The notes under the pieces were generated by a model. It was not told the origin of the DNA and made no database searches. It was given only the letters and a program-made list of their open reading frames with translations. Made by a program: the position numbers and the translations under genes. Below are positions 25,776 to 36,269 of a stretch of DNA of 64,000 nucleotides, in pieces; the stretch's first letter is position 1, and every line of letters starts with the position of its first letter. The DNA comes from Paragonimus westermani (Eukaryota; Platyhelminthes; Trematoda; Plagiorchiida; Troglotrematidae): positions 1 to 64,000 of the forward strand of contig QNGE01003319.1 of the NCBI GenBank assembly GCA_008508345.1. The letters are read 5' to 3'.

Positions 25776-28140
25776 AAGTACAGACCCTAATTAACAGGCG
25801 AAAGACACGTGTAGGTGGGATTTACTTACTAAAAAATACTTACGTATAAACGGAGCCATTCATCATCGAAGTGCCTACACTTCGCACACAGACAATCCGG
25901 CTATAAGGTAAAGTAAGACGATATCATCGAGACAGCTTTCCTGCAGCCTAAATTCCCCCGCACTATTACATACACGCATTTCACAGAGAACTCTGTCAAT
26001 CAACGGTATCATTTATGTCGTTTTGCTTGATTAGCCGTCATCTCTCCTAACGGTTCTGTCAGTCGATCAGTTAGCATTTTAATTGAGTGGCTTAACCATC
26101 CAAATCTGCGCCTGTTTATAGATTTATCAAATATGGTGCTCTAACGCTGCCGACTATCCGCTCACTTACTCCGTCGTTGTCTCTCGGTTGATGCTATTCG
26201 ATGTCATTGGTCAAACCCAGGGATGATTGGCCAAATACTTGAAAACTGTTCGCGTTTTCCAATCTTATTAATCAATTTCACAGCCATAAAGTAACACGGC
26301 TCTTAGAATTACCTCGTATGCGCAACCTCCACGTCCCGTAGGGATGCCTGTCTGTTACCAGAGGTGTCCCACACCAACTAATTCTACCTCAATCTTGAAG
26401 GTACGATTCATTTTCTATGCCTCCGCCATCATAATGTACGAAGTGGTCAACAACCTCCGTAACTATTATCCGACGCTCAATCTAAGTAATCACGGCGTTT
26501 TTACAGAATGCCGTTCATCTAGTTCACTAATGCAAGAATCTTCAAAAGGCAACTTATGGGTGGCATTCTTCTTTGCGTTCTGTCACCAAATGACCTTTAT
26601 TTTCTGACGCACTCTATAGCTGAGCAACTGTAATCGGCAATTTCATACTTACGTTTGCAAGTGGCTACCCTTTTCGTATATTGCTGCGATGATTTGGTGG
26701 ATGTTGGTTTGGTTTGGATTCTGTCAACTCATGCTCGAGAACAAGTGCCCTTATACAAGTTCACACTCAACCATTCGGGACCAGTTTGCTGTTCGGTCAA
26801 ATCAGAGGACAAAACCGTATTGGACCGTTATCGTTTTTCCGGTCAGGTGGATAAATTTTTAACTACTCAGTCAGCTTTCGTCTTTTTATGGAACATCAAG
26901 CATCATATTGCCTATTATCTTACCATCAATTTGCTTGTATTACTGCCCATGAAATAACGACTGAACGTTTTGCTGTGTTTTTTATCACGTCTTTCTGATC
27001 ACGCACCCTTTTATTGTAATTTGCTCTTTGCGCTGGTTGTTTCACTTGATGGTTGATGATTTGGTCATACGCTGAATCGCCACGCTCAAATTCGTATAGG
27101 TTTGGTCAAACATTGAACAGATGAAGTAAAGCAGTTTACACGGCTATCCTCAAGCTAAAGACTGAACAACGTTCACATTTGCCATGTTCCAATGTTGGGC
27201 TGTTTTTCATCGGAACGTACGACGCTGGACAAACAAAAAACTGGTGATGATACATGAATTGCCGGAAAACTCATGACAAAAATTGGTGGTCGATATATTT
27301 ACCCAGAATAAAAACCGTCTCATAATGGTAAACTATTCCGATTTCTTTGAGATTAACTTCCTGTATACAACAGCCATGCAGTCGATAGCGACCGGACTGC
27401 GGTATCACTTCGCTGGTCGTGCAGTACCAGAGTAGCTTGTATTTGATAGCGGACAACAAATCATTGGGATTGTGGTCCAGCAATGGAGCTCATGGATTGA
27501 CCTACCAGCTCTCATCACTGTCAGTCAAATGAAGAGGCAGAGTCAGCAGTAAAAGAAGCAGAACGGTTGCTGTCCAAGACCAACTATACGCACGCAGATC
27601 CTTATGTTGCTATAGGAAATAAACACGCAGTCTCAACAGCGTGGAACTAGCTCAGTTCAACGCTTGCTTATTCGAAAAACGAGAACATTAGTTACTCCAT
27701 CGTACCGCACAAGCCCCTGTAAAACGAATGTTCTAACAGAAACGCGGTTATGACCGCCTGTCTAGAAAGTCACTTCCATTTGAAACTGGAGAAGAATCAG
27801 TGAGACTTATACCAGAGATCAATAAATTCTTAGGAAATGGACTATCAGAATAAAGAACGGGTGGCAGAAGCTATTATGTCACGATGAGCAGTCACTTGTC
27901 CCCGCCGAAACTGCGTTCATCTGAGGTGATGACTGCCGTATCGGATTGGGGCATTCGAGGATTTGTTGTCGATGTTAGGAATGATAAAGCAGTATGCAGT
28001 AGCAAAAGATACGATATGAGTAATACCGATGAGCCGACAAAACCTGATAAAAAAAGATGTACTGATAACTGAAGCTGATTCTTGGCTAGGCCAAACGCAA
28101 CTTCATGCAAGTCAGTAAAGCTAAATATATCCCCCGATTA

Positions 28141-28690
28141 GTCATCTTGTGGTGGATTGTCAGGTCGGAGGTGCTAGTTTTCGAACGCTTGACCGAATAC
28201 CTCAACGCGGGGGAGGTGCGTTCAAAAGCCTGCCGCGATCGAATCAAGAACAACGTGCGCGGCCGGATGAGTCATCGCTCGACTGGATCGAACCAACGGG
28301 CGAGGCACGGCAGGCGAAATACGACAGACGGCCAGATCGGAAGCGTGGTTTTTCCAACATTTAGAGGAACATCTCGACACGATGTTGGAATACGGTCAAG
28401 GCCAACATTGGGTGGATGGCGGACAGCACAAGCAGCCGGACGAGCCATCGCGCAACGAAATCGGACAAACAGACGAGGAATGGCAAGCGGAAAACCCCCC
28501 GATAGAAGGCGCCGATCACACACGTAAACCGGTCAGAAGTGCATATGACGTGAGAACGGAAACGGGGGGTGTTGTGGGTTGGAATTATGACTCATAAACG
28601 AGAGAGAGCGCGTTGCATGTGACTGGCGATTTGGACAGTAAAGATTGTGCTTTATTGGACGCCTTCTCGCTACAATCTGATATGGTAATC
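28141..28690 (+). repeat. LTR-like dispersed repeat, copy 2 (plus)
   Basis: Homologous to 6120-6720 in the opposite orientation. An arginine-rich frame (28105-28527) contains RMSHRSTGSNQRARHG and AQRNRTNRRGMASGKPPDRR, nearly the same as copy 1. In another frame the motif PDESSLDWIEPTGE and, about 175 bp later, PDEPSRNEIGQTDEEWQAEN are related, so the element has an internal repeat. It ends gtgctttattggacgccttc then tcgctaca. Class is unproven; an LTR or gag-leader fragment is my preferred reading. Confidence 0.6.
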
Positions 28691-29384
28691 AAATGATAAT
28701 GTGTATCGATTGGTGTGATCAAGAAGCTACCAGCAAACCGGACAAAATCATTGAATTAAAAATCAACGTTGCAGACAACAGATAGATATCACGCCATCTA
28801 ATAAGATTAACTAAACCGTTGATCGGTGAACATTAGTGAACGAGGAGATCAGCGGGTTCGAGTGTTCATTACAACCACAGCTTTGTTCTGTGCCACGGTA
28901 AATTCTGATCGCTACCCAGTCTTGATCTCGCTTCCACGGAGGACCGCCCAACACATTGGCTGTGAGCTGAATCGTCGAGGTCTGTATGGATTGAAGTAGG
29001 CCTGTAATCAAGATTCTTGTCCGACGTTTACGTTATCAATTAATCCAGCTGTTCAGCATTTTCGCACTGCCTCTTTTTCTTTGTGCTAGGGCTGACCTAT
29101 CAGTTGTCACGCTCTCACTAGTTAAGCGGAAATATTTTCTCTTCATAATAATCTTGTTTCACCGGTGATCGCTTTAAAAATCGAGCGTTCCGTTTCGCAA
29201 GATCGACAGATCTCTGAATTAGCAGGATCTGACGTACTGACTGAACAGTAATCATTACATATAGCGAGTGTTCTGTTCATAATTGCTTTCACAGATTTCA
29301 GCATAATCAAACGTCTTCATTTTTACAGGAAAACATGAATCCGTCGTACTACCATCTGTAATGTGAACCGTTTTATTCATTCAG

Positions 29385-29689
29385 TTACCCCCCAGAGTTG
29401 AACATGCGCGAGGAGTGGTTGTTCTCGGTCCACCGTGTCTCAGAGGCTCTTTCAAAGGCTAACTACGATATAAGCACATTATGTGTCCCTTATCATCCTG
29501 TCTATTTGATCTTACGTAATGCAAATCATTTGGACCCTTTGAATGCGGCCTCTTTTCCTGGACAGTGTCGACTCCCGGTCATGTTAGACAGTCGACGAGA
29601 TAATCACTTACCCGGCCTTAATGAACTTCAAGGTTTATCATCAGCTTCTGTAGACGCACCCAAAGCCTCGTCCGTTCTTCGAAACCCCC
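29385..29689 (+). CDS. EFR3: EFR3 exon 7 in window
   Basis: The acceptor is tcattcag; the first base completes a Ser codon (phase 2 to phase 1). It reads YPPELNMREEWLFSVHRVSE, then ALSKANYDISTLCVPYHPVY. Human EFR3A has SLEKHEKDLYFLTNKIAESL and YSVERLSVPYVPQV here. The second half is a low-conservation, Ser/Asn/Leu-rich linker (GLNELQGLSSASVDAPKASS). I end the exon at a perfect gtaagt donor at 29690. The frame stays open for 65 more bases, with a weaker ggtaat donor at 29711, so a longer variant is possible. Confidence 0.88.
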
Positions 29690-32261
29690 GTAAGTTGGTT
29701 ATGCGTCAAGGTAATACGTATGTCTCCCGTTGTTTCATCATCCATTGTAGATAACGATGTGTGCAATCACTTATTAGGATATGTCGATTCAACTATGCAA
29801 ATAATAAGATTTTGCTGTTTCAGCCCTATTGCGCCTGCAGTTCTTTCCTGAATTGTTTGTCTTTTACTGATGCATTGTGCCAAATAATTACCTGTTGATA
29901 ACAACGTCTTATTTGATGGCTATTCTTAGAAACCAAAACAGCACGAAACTACTGCCTCAAGCTGTTCGGAATTTTTGACTGCTAAGCTCCAGGCTGTCAC
30001 GATCCGTGATCGGTGTCGTTCGCACAGCGAACACTAGTATGCGTACAAGATTCGCGACATTAACCGCTTGTTCATCCATTGACTGTTTGATTGAGTACCC
30101 TTGTGGGTTCATGACATGAGTCTGGAAGGCAGGTAGAACTGAATGTGTTTCGATAGATAGGCTAATATCCTCAATTCGGTCTCCGCCTAAGTCTTTTCTG
30201 CCCGAGGTGCAACCGAACAGATGGATTACGTACTCGTTATCAGTGACCTGGCTTCAGGAGTTTGGCAAACTTTGATAATGCGTTGCATAACAGACACCTC
30301 TGGGTAGTATACGCTAATGATTTTTCACACTGGGCCAACGTGTATTGACGTCTCATTGCAAACAGACGCCCAGATCTGTTTCAAGGTTACAGGCATTGCT
30401 GCCACAAGTGGTCAAAAAATGGACGGGATTGAAATTACCAACTTCCCTTTCCGCATCATTTCTGTCACTGTTTCAAACCGCAGGTGCACACCGTCCTTCA
30501 GGCCCCATCCAAAGAAATCAGTAACACACTGCAGAACCATATCTTAGCTTTCAGACCATTCTCTCAAACCAGTATTACACACTGGACATCTAGCTATTTT
30601 CTTCTCTCTAGCCGAGGCAATATGTAAACAGCACAACGAGGAAGCTAGTGATTAGCTTCGCAACTCGCGTCGGAATAACAGAACCCCGTTTGCTGGAGTT
30701 GATGTGATGGTCATCGGTCAGTCTCTTTTCATCGTGTTTACAACATTTCCTCCAACAAGCGCTATGCGCTGAAATCTCCGTGTTACCAGCTATTACCTGA
30801 GTTGAGTAGCAATGAAATAAATCGGGGTGCAGATCAATCAACTGAGTGGCCACATCTGCGCGGTTGAGTAACGGGAAGCTTTTGACCGTTAGAATGTTTG
30901 ATGCCGCCCCATCATTTGACGAAAAGTAAAATTATGACCCGTACATCCTCATCCTAGATAGAATCCCATCCGTTCTTTCTTACTGTTTACCCTTCTTGCT
31001 GACGAGGTGCAATGGCCACCAAAACCTTATTGATTAGCATCCAGCCTTCTCAAGAGTTCTTGCCGCCTCTGTTGGACACGGAAATTATCCTCGATCGAAC
31101 GTGGCTAAGAATGATATTCTGAATCGTCCACACTGGTTCATCCAACTTAGTTGAAGCTGAATGCATCACTTTTGGCAGTACTGGCACAAGACAATCTCAA
31201 TCAGTAGCTAAACTGCCATCACAGATCTTTGTTCGTGTAGGTGATTTTGAGTCTACGGATCAGAGCATTACACTATCCTTGGGTGGTGCTAACACAATAA
31301 AAGTGGGCAAGGTGGTCAAATCATGCAAAATGCTTGTTGATTTATTTCGGATTGTGTCTCGTTGATAGTTTAGCTGACATATGGACATCGCGATCCAATG
31401 ATATGGATAAGTTCGAAGGATTTCTACCTTTCTCCTGTTAAAAATAGTGGCTTCCATTACGGTGACCTTCCTAATTAATCATATTGCTCATTCGATGACG
31501 AACTTTTGCCCTAACTTCTAATGGCTATCTTTTTTTAATGTGTTGTGCGAGCTGTCATCAGGGATGTTCTGTTTGACATTTGGCTTGTTACTTATTCTGC
31601 TCACAGTTAGATTTGAACCTGTAACTTGTATTACGCACAAGTGTACCACGCTGCACTTTGTGCTGTATGCGAACGAGTGTCCCATTTGTTCTGCAAATAT
31701 ATCTACCTTCCCACTGGTCACTTTCAAGATATTCTCATCCGTTGATTTAGCTAGCTTTTCAAGCTTACGTTTGTCAATTTTCCATCGTGAGTTCAATTGT
31801 TCCGCACATTTTCATGCATTTCTTGTGACCGTCTTTGCACCCTGTCGTCCTGTTGATAATAGTGATCGAGGATTTGTTCCTCCCGTCATTCTAAGTTTGG
31901 TGTCATCAAAAAAGTTCCCATGCTACGTCATTAAAGATTCTAGGGTTTAACCATACCTTTTGATTCGAATAAAATCGAAATCGCAAGATTTTAGTGTTGC
32001 TCATTCCATAGAACAGTGTGTTATCCTATTTTCGCCACCATCCTGACGGATCATAGATCTGCTGTGCTAATCTACTTCTCCCGTCGGTGCTGAACAAACC
32101 CCAACATTTTCAATTCCAGTTCTGTTGTTGTTCATAAAGTAAGCAGTATGCTGCATTATTAGAACTGGTCTATGAATTATTCAATTGCCGTACTCTTTTC
32201 GCATAAAATTCGCTCCTGTTTATCCTCTCTCCTCTCTCTCCGTCAAATCGATTTCGTGCAG
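29690..32261 (+). other. EFR3 intron (29690-32261)
   Basis: Intron of 2.57 kb with a gtaagt donor. Before the acceptor is a long pyrimidine run (tatcctctctcctctctctc), though it lies some 20 bp upstream of the gtgcag. I see no repeat or gene inside. An open frame at 31.5-31.95 kb on both strands has no recognisable motif. Confidence 0.7.
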
Positions 32262-32353
32262 ATCGTGAACCGGTAAACGGTTTCGGTGGACCACGCTCGG
32301 ATAGCAGCTACTCGCTCACAGACAGTTTGTATTCTGTCGCTGACTCTACCAAG
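32262..32353 (+). CDS. EFR3: EFR3 exon 8 in window (92 nt)
   Basis: The first two bases finish a His codon (phase 1), and the exon ends AAG in phase 0 before a strong gtgagt donor. The peptide is REPVNGFGGPRSDSSYSLTD then SLYSVADSTK, rich in serine. It lies where human EFR3 has its variable, phosphorylatable segment (SIVDTVSIQVDILSNN). Similarity alone would not prove it, but both splice sites are good and the phases fit their neighbours. Confidence 0.75.
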
Positions 32354-32818
32354 GTGAGTCCTCTGTCTATCCATCGCTTCGGCGTTCATTTCAGGCTCAC
32401 GTGTGCGCGTGAATTTGCGTGGGTTCTCACCTGATCCAACCTTGTAATTAGACTTGTGCAATCTGATGAACGCCATGGCGTTACGTGCTTCGCCAGATGG
32501 GTTATGAATACAGTCTTAGTTTTGACTTTTCACCAGAGTGTAAGTGTCAAAATAGCACGGTTGATGGTTGTGTCACACGTGATACACGTTCAACCATCTT
32601 GCAGTTTACCTATGTAGACCTTCTGGTGGTTATCTGTAAACAGTTCTTTGTTACCTTGAAGACACACCTGACCTGTCGACCGTACAACATCTGAATGGCC
32701 CTAGAGAAATGTTATATTGTTTGAAATCGGATGCTTAGGGAAAAACGTTTTAAGATATGTGCACCAAATTTAGTACGAATAAAGTTGAATAGCATGGGCG
32801 TCGTGTGTAACATGTTAT

Positions 32819-33028
32819 TGATAAACAGGTTGTGAATAACACAACGTTACGAGCAAGTTGCAATACTGTACGTTTCAACCACCTCGGGTGGCCTTCCTCA
32901 AGATTGTTGTAATGGAAATCACAGTCAGTTTCGATTACAACATTTCTGAGGAAGGCCACCCGAGGTGGTTGAAACGTAGAGTAATACAACTTGCTCGTAA
33001 CGTTATGTTATTCCCAATCTGTTTATCG
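32819..33028. repeat. long near-perfect palindrome (hairpin/foldback element)
   Basis: The left arm (32819-32911) and right arm (32935-33028) are reverse complements with few mismatches. Landmarks are cgtttcaaccacctcgggtggccttcctca on the left and tgaggaaggccacccgaggtggttgaaacg on the right (each given here only as a landmark). The arms end TTGTAAT and ATTACAA around a loop of about 20 nt. A 10-bp aaaacgtttt lies outside each arm (32742-32751 and 33031-33040). Such a structure fits a foldback MITE. As RNA it would form a roughly 93-bp hairpin, longer than a typical miRNA precursor. Confidence 0.85.
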
Positions 33029-35022
33029 AAAAAACGTTTTGTTTATTGACCTTCAAGTCAAGTCTAATGGTTAAGCCACACCTTGTGTGGCATTATGCTC
33101 CGAGGTATGGCCAGTCATTCCAGATTCACTATCAATAAATGGCTCCATTGGCCCTATCGGATGCTTGACCTCATCCTAAGCCCATCAACACATCAGAAAC
33201 ATTTCCGTACGTCAGTCGACACTTAATCCCAACGGACATTCTGCTGACTGTTTCTCTGGTGCTCTTTGTTCTTTTGAGACAGATCCGGAGATCATTTTGT
33301 GTTATACGGACGCACAGCTCGATTGTTTTACATAACAGGTGAAGTTCTAGTTTTTGTATTTAGTGTACGTCGTGACGTACTCACAGTATCTGTTAACCGT
33401 TACATTTGTACGTATTCCTGAGAATCTACATCTCACGACGAAATTACAGCAGTTAATTCCCTGTTATCAAGCTGATAACAATCTATTTTATGATCAACCA
33501 AATTAATACCATTAGGAAACAATGGGCTGAATTTTGTTTGCGTGTTTTATTGAAACTGAGTTGTGCGTGTAAATGTACAGCGTGGTACAGAATCTTACGG
33601 ACACTCTGCCGTACCACGGCAGAGACCTAATGTGGTCTACGCCTGCTGCTTCGTTTCATAATTCCCGTACGTAGGCTGGATATGGGAGATTTTAGCACTT
33701 GAAAATTCAATATCGCTTCTGATCAGCCACAAATTCGCCAGTGTAGCCAGCTGCTACACTCCAAAGGTTGTTTGTGCGGTTGATATAAGGACTCCTGGCC
33801 CGGCCGGTCCAAAACCCTAATCCCTAGTAGACCTGCCCAGTTCCTCGTGGTGTGACGCACATTGGCACCGTAAGATTACCAGGACAATCTCTCGTGAGGT
33901 GAAAATAACAGGCGTTGCAACTTCTGAACTTAAGATTCACCTTCTCGATTACCATCTAGGCCTCTGATTTATCTTAGCAATCTTGTGCACTCATCTTCAC
34001 CTGTTGGAATGCTCAACTTGCCATCTTTTCCAAATGCTCGCTAACGTAAACTTAAAGTGGAATTTTAGTCACATGGCGGTGAGGTCACCTCCAGATCAAT
34101 GGTAAAGCACCCGGTAGCCACATTTTCGTTTATGCACTTAGAGTTTTCTAGTTTATAGGGAATTTGCAGGATTCATGTGCATTTAACTTTGTTCCGGACG
34201 AGATATAAAAAACCATTAAATAGAGAAGTTAAACGTTTTCGCGTCAGAAATGAGAGGGATTATATTAATACGAAATTAGATTACAGAAATGAAATTATAA
34301 CTCAGATATGGGCATCCCAGCTTGGAACTAACTCATCTTAACAAGCAGTAACTTCCTACCATCCGCATTAGTGCTGTTGTGCCTTTTCACAGTTGTCTGT
34401 ACCTCTTGAAGTTTAGGATGTCTCGTTACCACCATCGCCTGTTCCGATGTCGTCCTCAAATGTCCCAAAAGGATTCTCTGAGTTTCAGCAGCGAATGGGG
34501 CCACACAGCTAATATACACATGAGTAGACTAGCAAACACTGGGGCTGGTTGGCTCTCACAGGGTGAAAAGACAGATCGATCGATCGGTAAGCTCGATCGG
34601 ACCCAGTTCTCGGGCTGATATCGACGCAGGCAAGTCTCTTCCGAAGTGGTCGATTGGTAATCATCCCAGCAACAGACCGACGACGGATGTGATAGCCGAC
34701 GGTGGAGCTGAAACAATTAGAGTAATCGATCGATCGCAGTCTTCAAGACTAAACAAATTGTGTTCGAGGTGGTTAGCAAACCACTGCTAATCCAGGTGAC
34801 CTAGATGTGACTCAGGTTAGACAAACCACCTCGCAAGTAGCATTGGAATCTGCTGGCTATCCTGTCAACAGAACATTATGATTGAGGATAGACTAGCCAC
34901 AGTACTACGGCTGATCTGGTCAGTAGTGGATAATGGAATTGGTTGGCTGAATATGAAAATGTGCTGAGCGATAGCTTATAAAGAATCGGGCGAGCAAACC
35001 ACATTTGTAGCAACATGCTTGA

Positions 35023-35170
35023 TGCACCCCGTCTATCTGTTTGGTTTCACTAATACTTTCTGAGGGGTATCTGCTGAGGAGTCGGACGAACCACCAGTTG
35101 TAATCGGCCTCAGCTTTTTTCCTTATCGTTCTCCCTACTGATCTGTCCTATAAAGGTTTTCGTGAGTTTT
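35023..35170. repeat. direct repeat, unit 1
   Basis: This block shares with 35660-35805 the series gtttcactaatactttctga, a segment like tcggacgaaccaccagttgt, aatcggcctcagctttt, and ccctactgatctgt. The units are about 640 bp apart in the same orientation and are diverged. Nothing coding is seen. Confidence 0.55.
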
Positions 35171-35659
35171 ACCACATGCTTCACATATGTACGGATTGTT
35201 ACTGTCCTGATTGACATTGTACCCCGCTCCAGGAACGCATAACTTCGATATTCGCGCTACACAAACCTGTGAACTTCACCCCACAACATGTTTGATCCAA
35301 TCAGCCCGAATAAAAAACGTCATCTTTGTTATTTTTCTCCCGGTGCCGATTGCTAGTATGTCATCTATTCATCAACTCATCATTGATTAGACGGTCTTCC
35401 GTGTGATCACCACTAACTTGTTGCCTTTTTCACCGAGTGTGAACAAACTCGATACCGGTATGTGAAAAAGAAGAATCTACCTATGTGATTTGAGCATTCG
35501 GTGATTGTTGAGCTTTCAGGCAAGAAACCTCGATTTGACAGTTTAACTGTCCGCGTTCAGCCCCATTTTAATATTATGGATTGTCAAGTTCTTTGATGAC
35601 AGTGAAGTTGGATAACTAGATATAAAACTGTCAACTGGCACTTTACAACGAACCAAACA

Positions 35660-35805
35660 ATGCACACCACCTATACGCTACGTTTCACTAATATTTTCTA
35701 AGAGGCACTCTGCGGAAAATCGGACTTACCATCGGTTGTAATAAGTTTCAGCTTTTCTCACTTTGTCTTTCCTACTGCTCTGTTTCATGACGGTTTCTTT
35801 CGAAA
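35660..35805. repeat. direct repeat, unit 2
   Basis: Second unit: gtttcactaatattttctaa, tcggacttaccatcggttgt, aataagtttcagctttt, cctactgctctgt. The order and spacing match unit 1. An older tandem duplication or two insertions of one element would both explain it. Confidence 0.55.
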
Positions 35806-36005
35806 AATGTTACACTTTTGACAGAATTACAAGGTGTCCTTTTACAGAATGACATAAGTCCTGTTTGATTGTACCCATAACATAGTAAAGCCAAGTTGAT
35901 GTTGGATATTTAATACCTGAACTATCGTAGTCAAAAGTCCGTATTATTGAGTATTTGCAAATAGTGATTGAACGTGTTTTATCGTGTTGTGGCAGCATAT
36001 TGCTG

Positions 36006-36269
36006 TCACCACACATCTGGCTCCTTCAGGTGTCTCTGTTGCCACGCACGTTTGGAAAACTCACCAGAAGGATCACACGCGAGGTTAGGGTTATACGTTT
36101 GATGCATCACTTGTTCTACTAGTTGTTTAACGTCACTTCGCAAGCCGTTGATTGGATTCAGTACCGGAGGGTAGGGCGCCAGTCGTGGGAGTTTTTCGCC
36201 AATGTACTCGCGACCTTTCAAAACGCTTTCAACGTTCGTGTGACAGGGCGAGTTGTCACAAACTGTCAT
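36006..36269 (-). pseudogene. Tc1/mariner-like (DDE superfamily) transposase fragment
   Basis: The minus-strand frame begins MTVCDNSPCHTNVESVLKG and continues LPRLAPYPPVLNPINGLRSD. Tc1/mariner-type DDE endonucleases have a catalytic Asp in a VxDNAPxH block and, about 35 residues later, an LPPYSPxLNPIE block with the last acid. Here the first Asp is kept (CDNSPCH), but the final Glu of NPIE is Asn (NPIN). Only the C-terminal part of the catalytic core is present and no inverted repeats were identified. This is a dead remnant in an EFR3 intron, antisense to the gene. Confidence 0.75.

Larger units (their letters stand above)
23834..29384 (+). other. EFR3 intron (23834-29384)
   Basis: Intron of 5.55 kb, gtcagt to ttttattcattcag. 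It contains a LINE tail fragment (25700-25775, minus) and an LTR-like repeat (28141-28690, plus). Elsewhere (23.9-25.6, 25.8-28.1, 28.7-29.4 kb) I see nothing recognisable. Confidence 0.7.

Noticed and set aside
31518..31950. Overlapping open frames on both strands (136 and 92 residues)
   Set aside because: No recognisable motif, amino-acid composition like intron sequence, and location inside an EFR3 intron; most likely chance.
33608..33628. Small hairpin ctctgccg-loop-cggcagag as a possible terminator or regulatory RNA
   Set aside because: Intronic in a eukaryotic gene, short stem, no U-run or conserved context.
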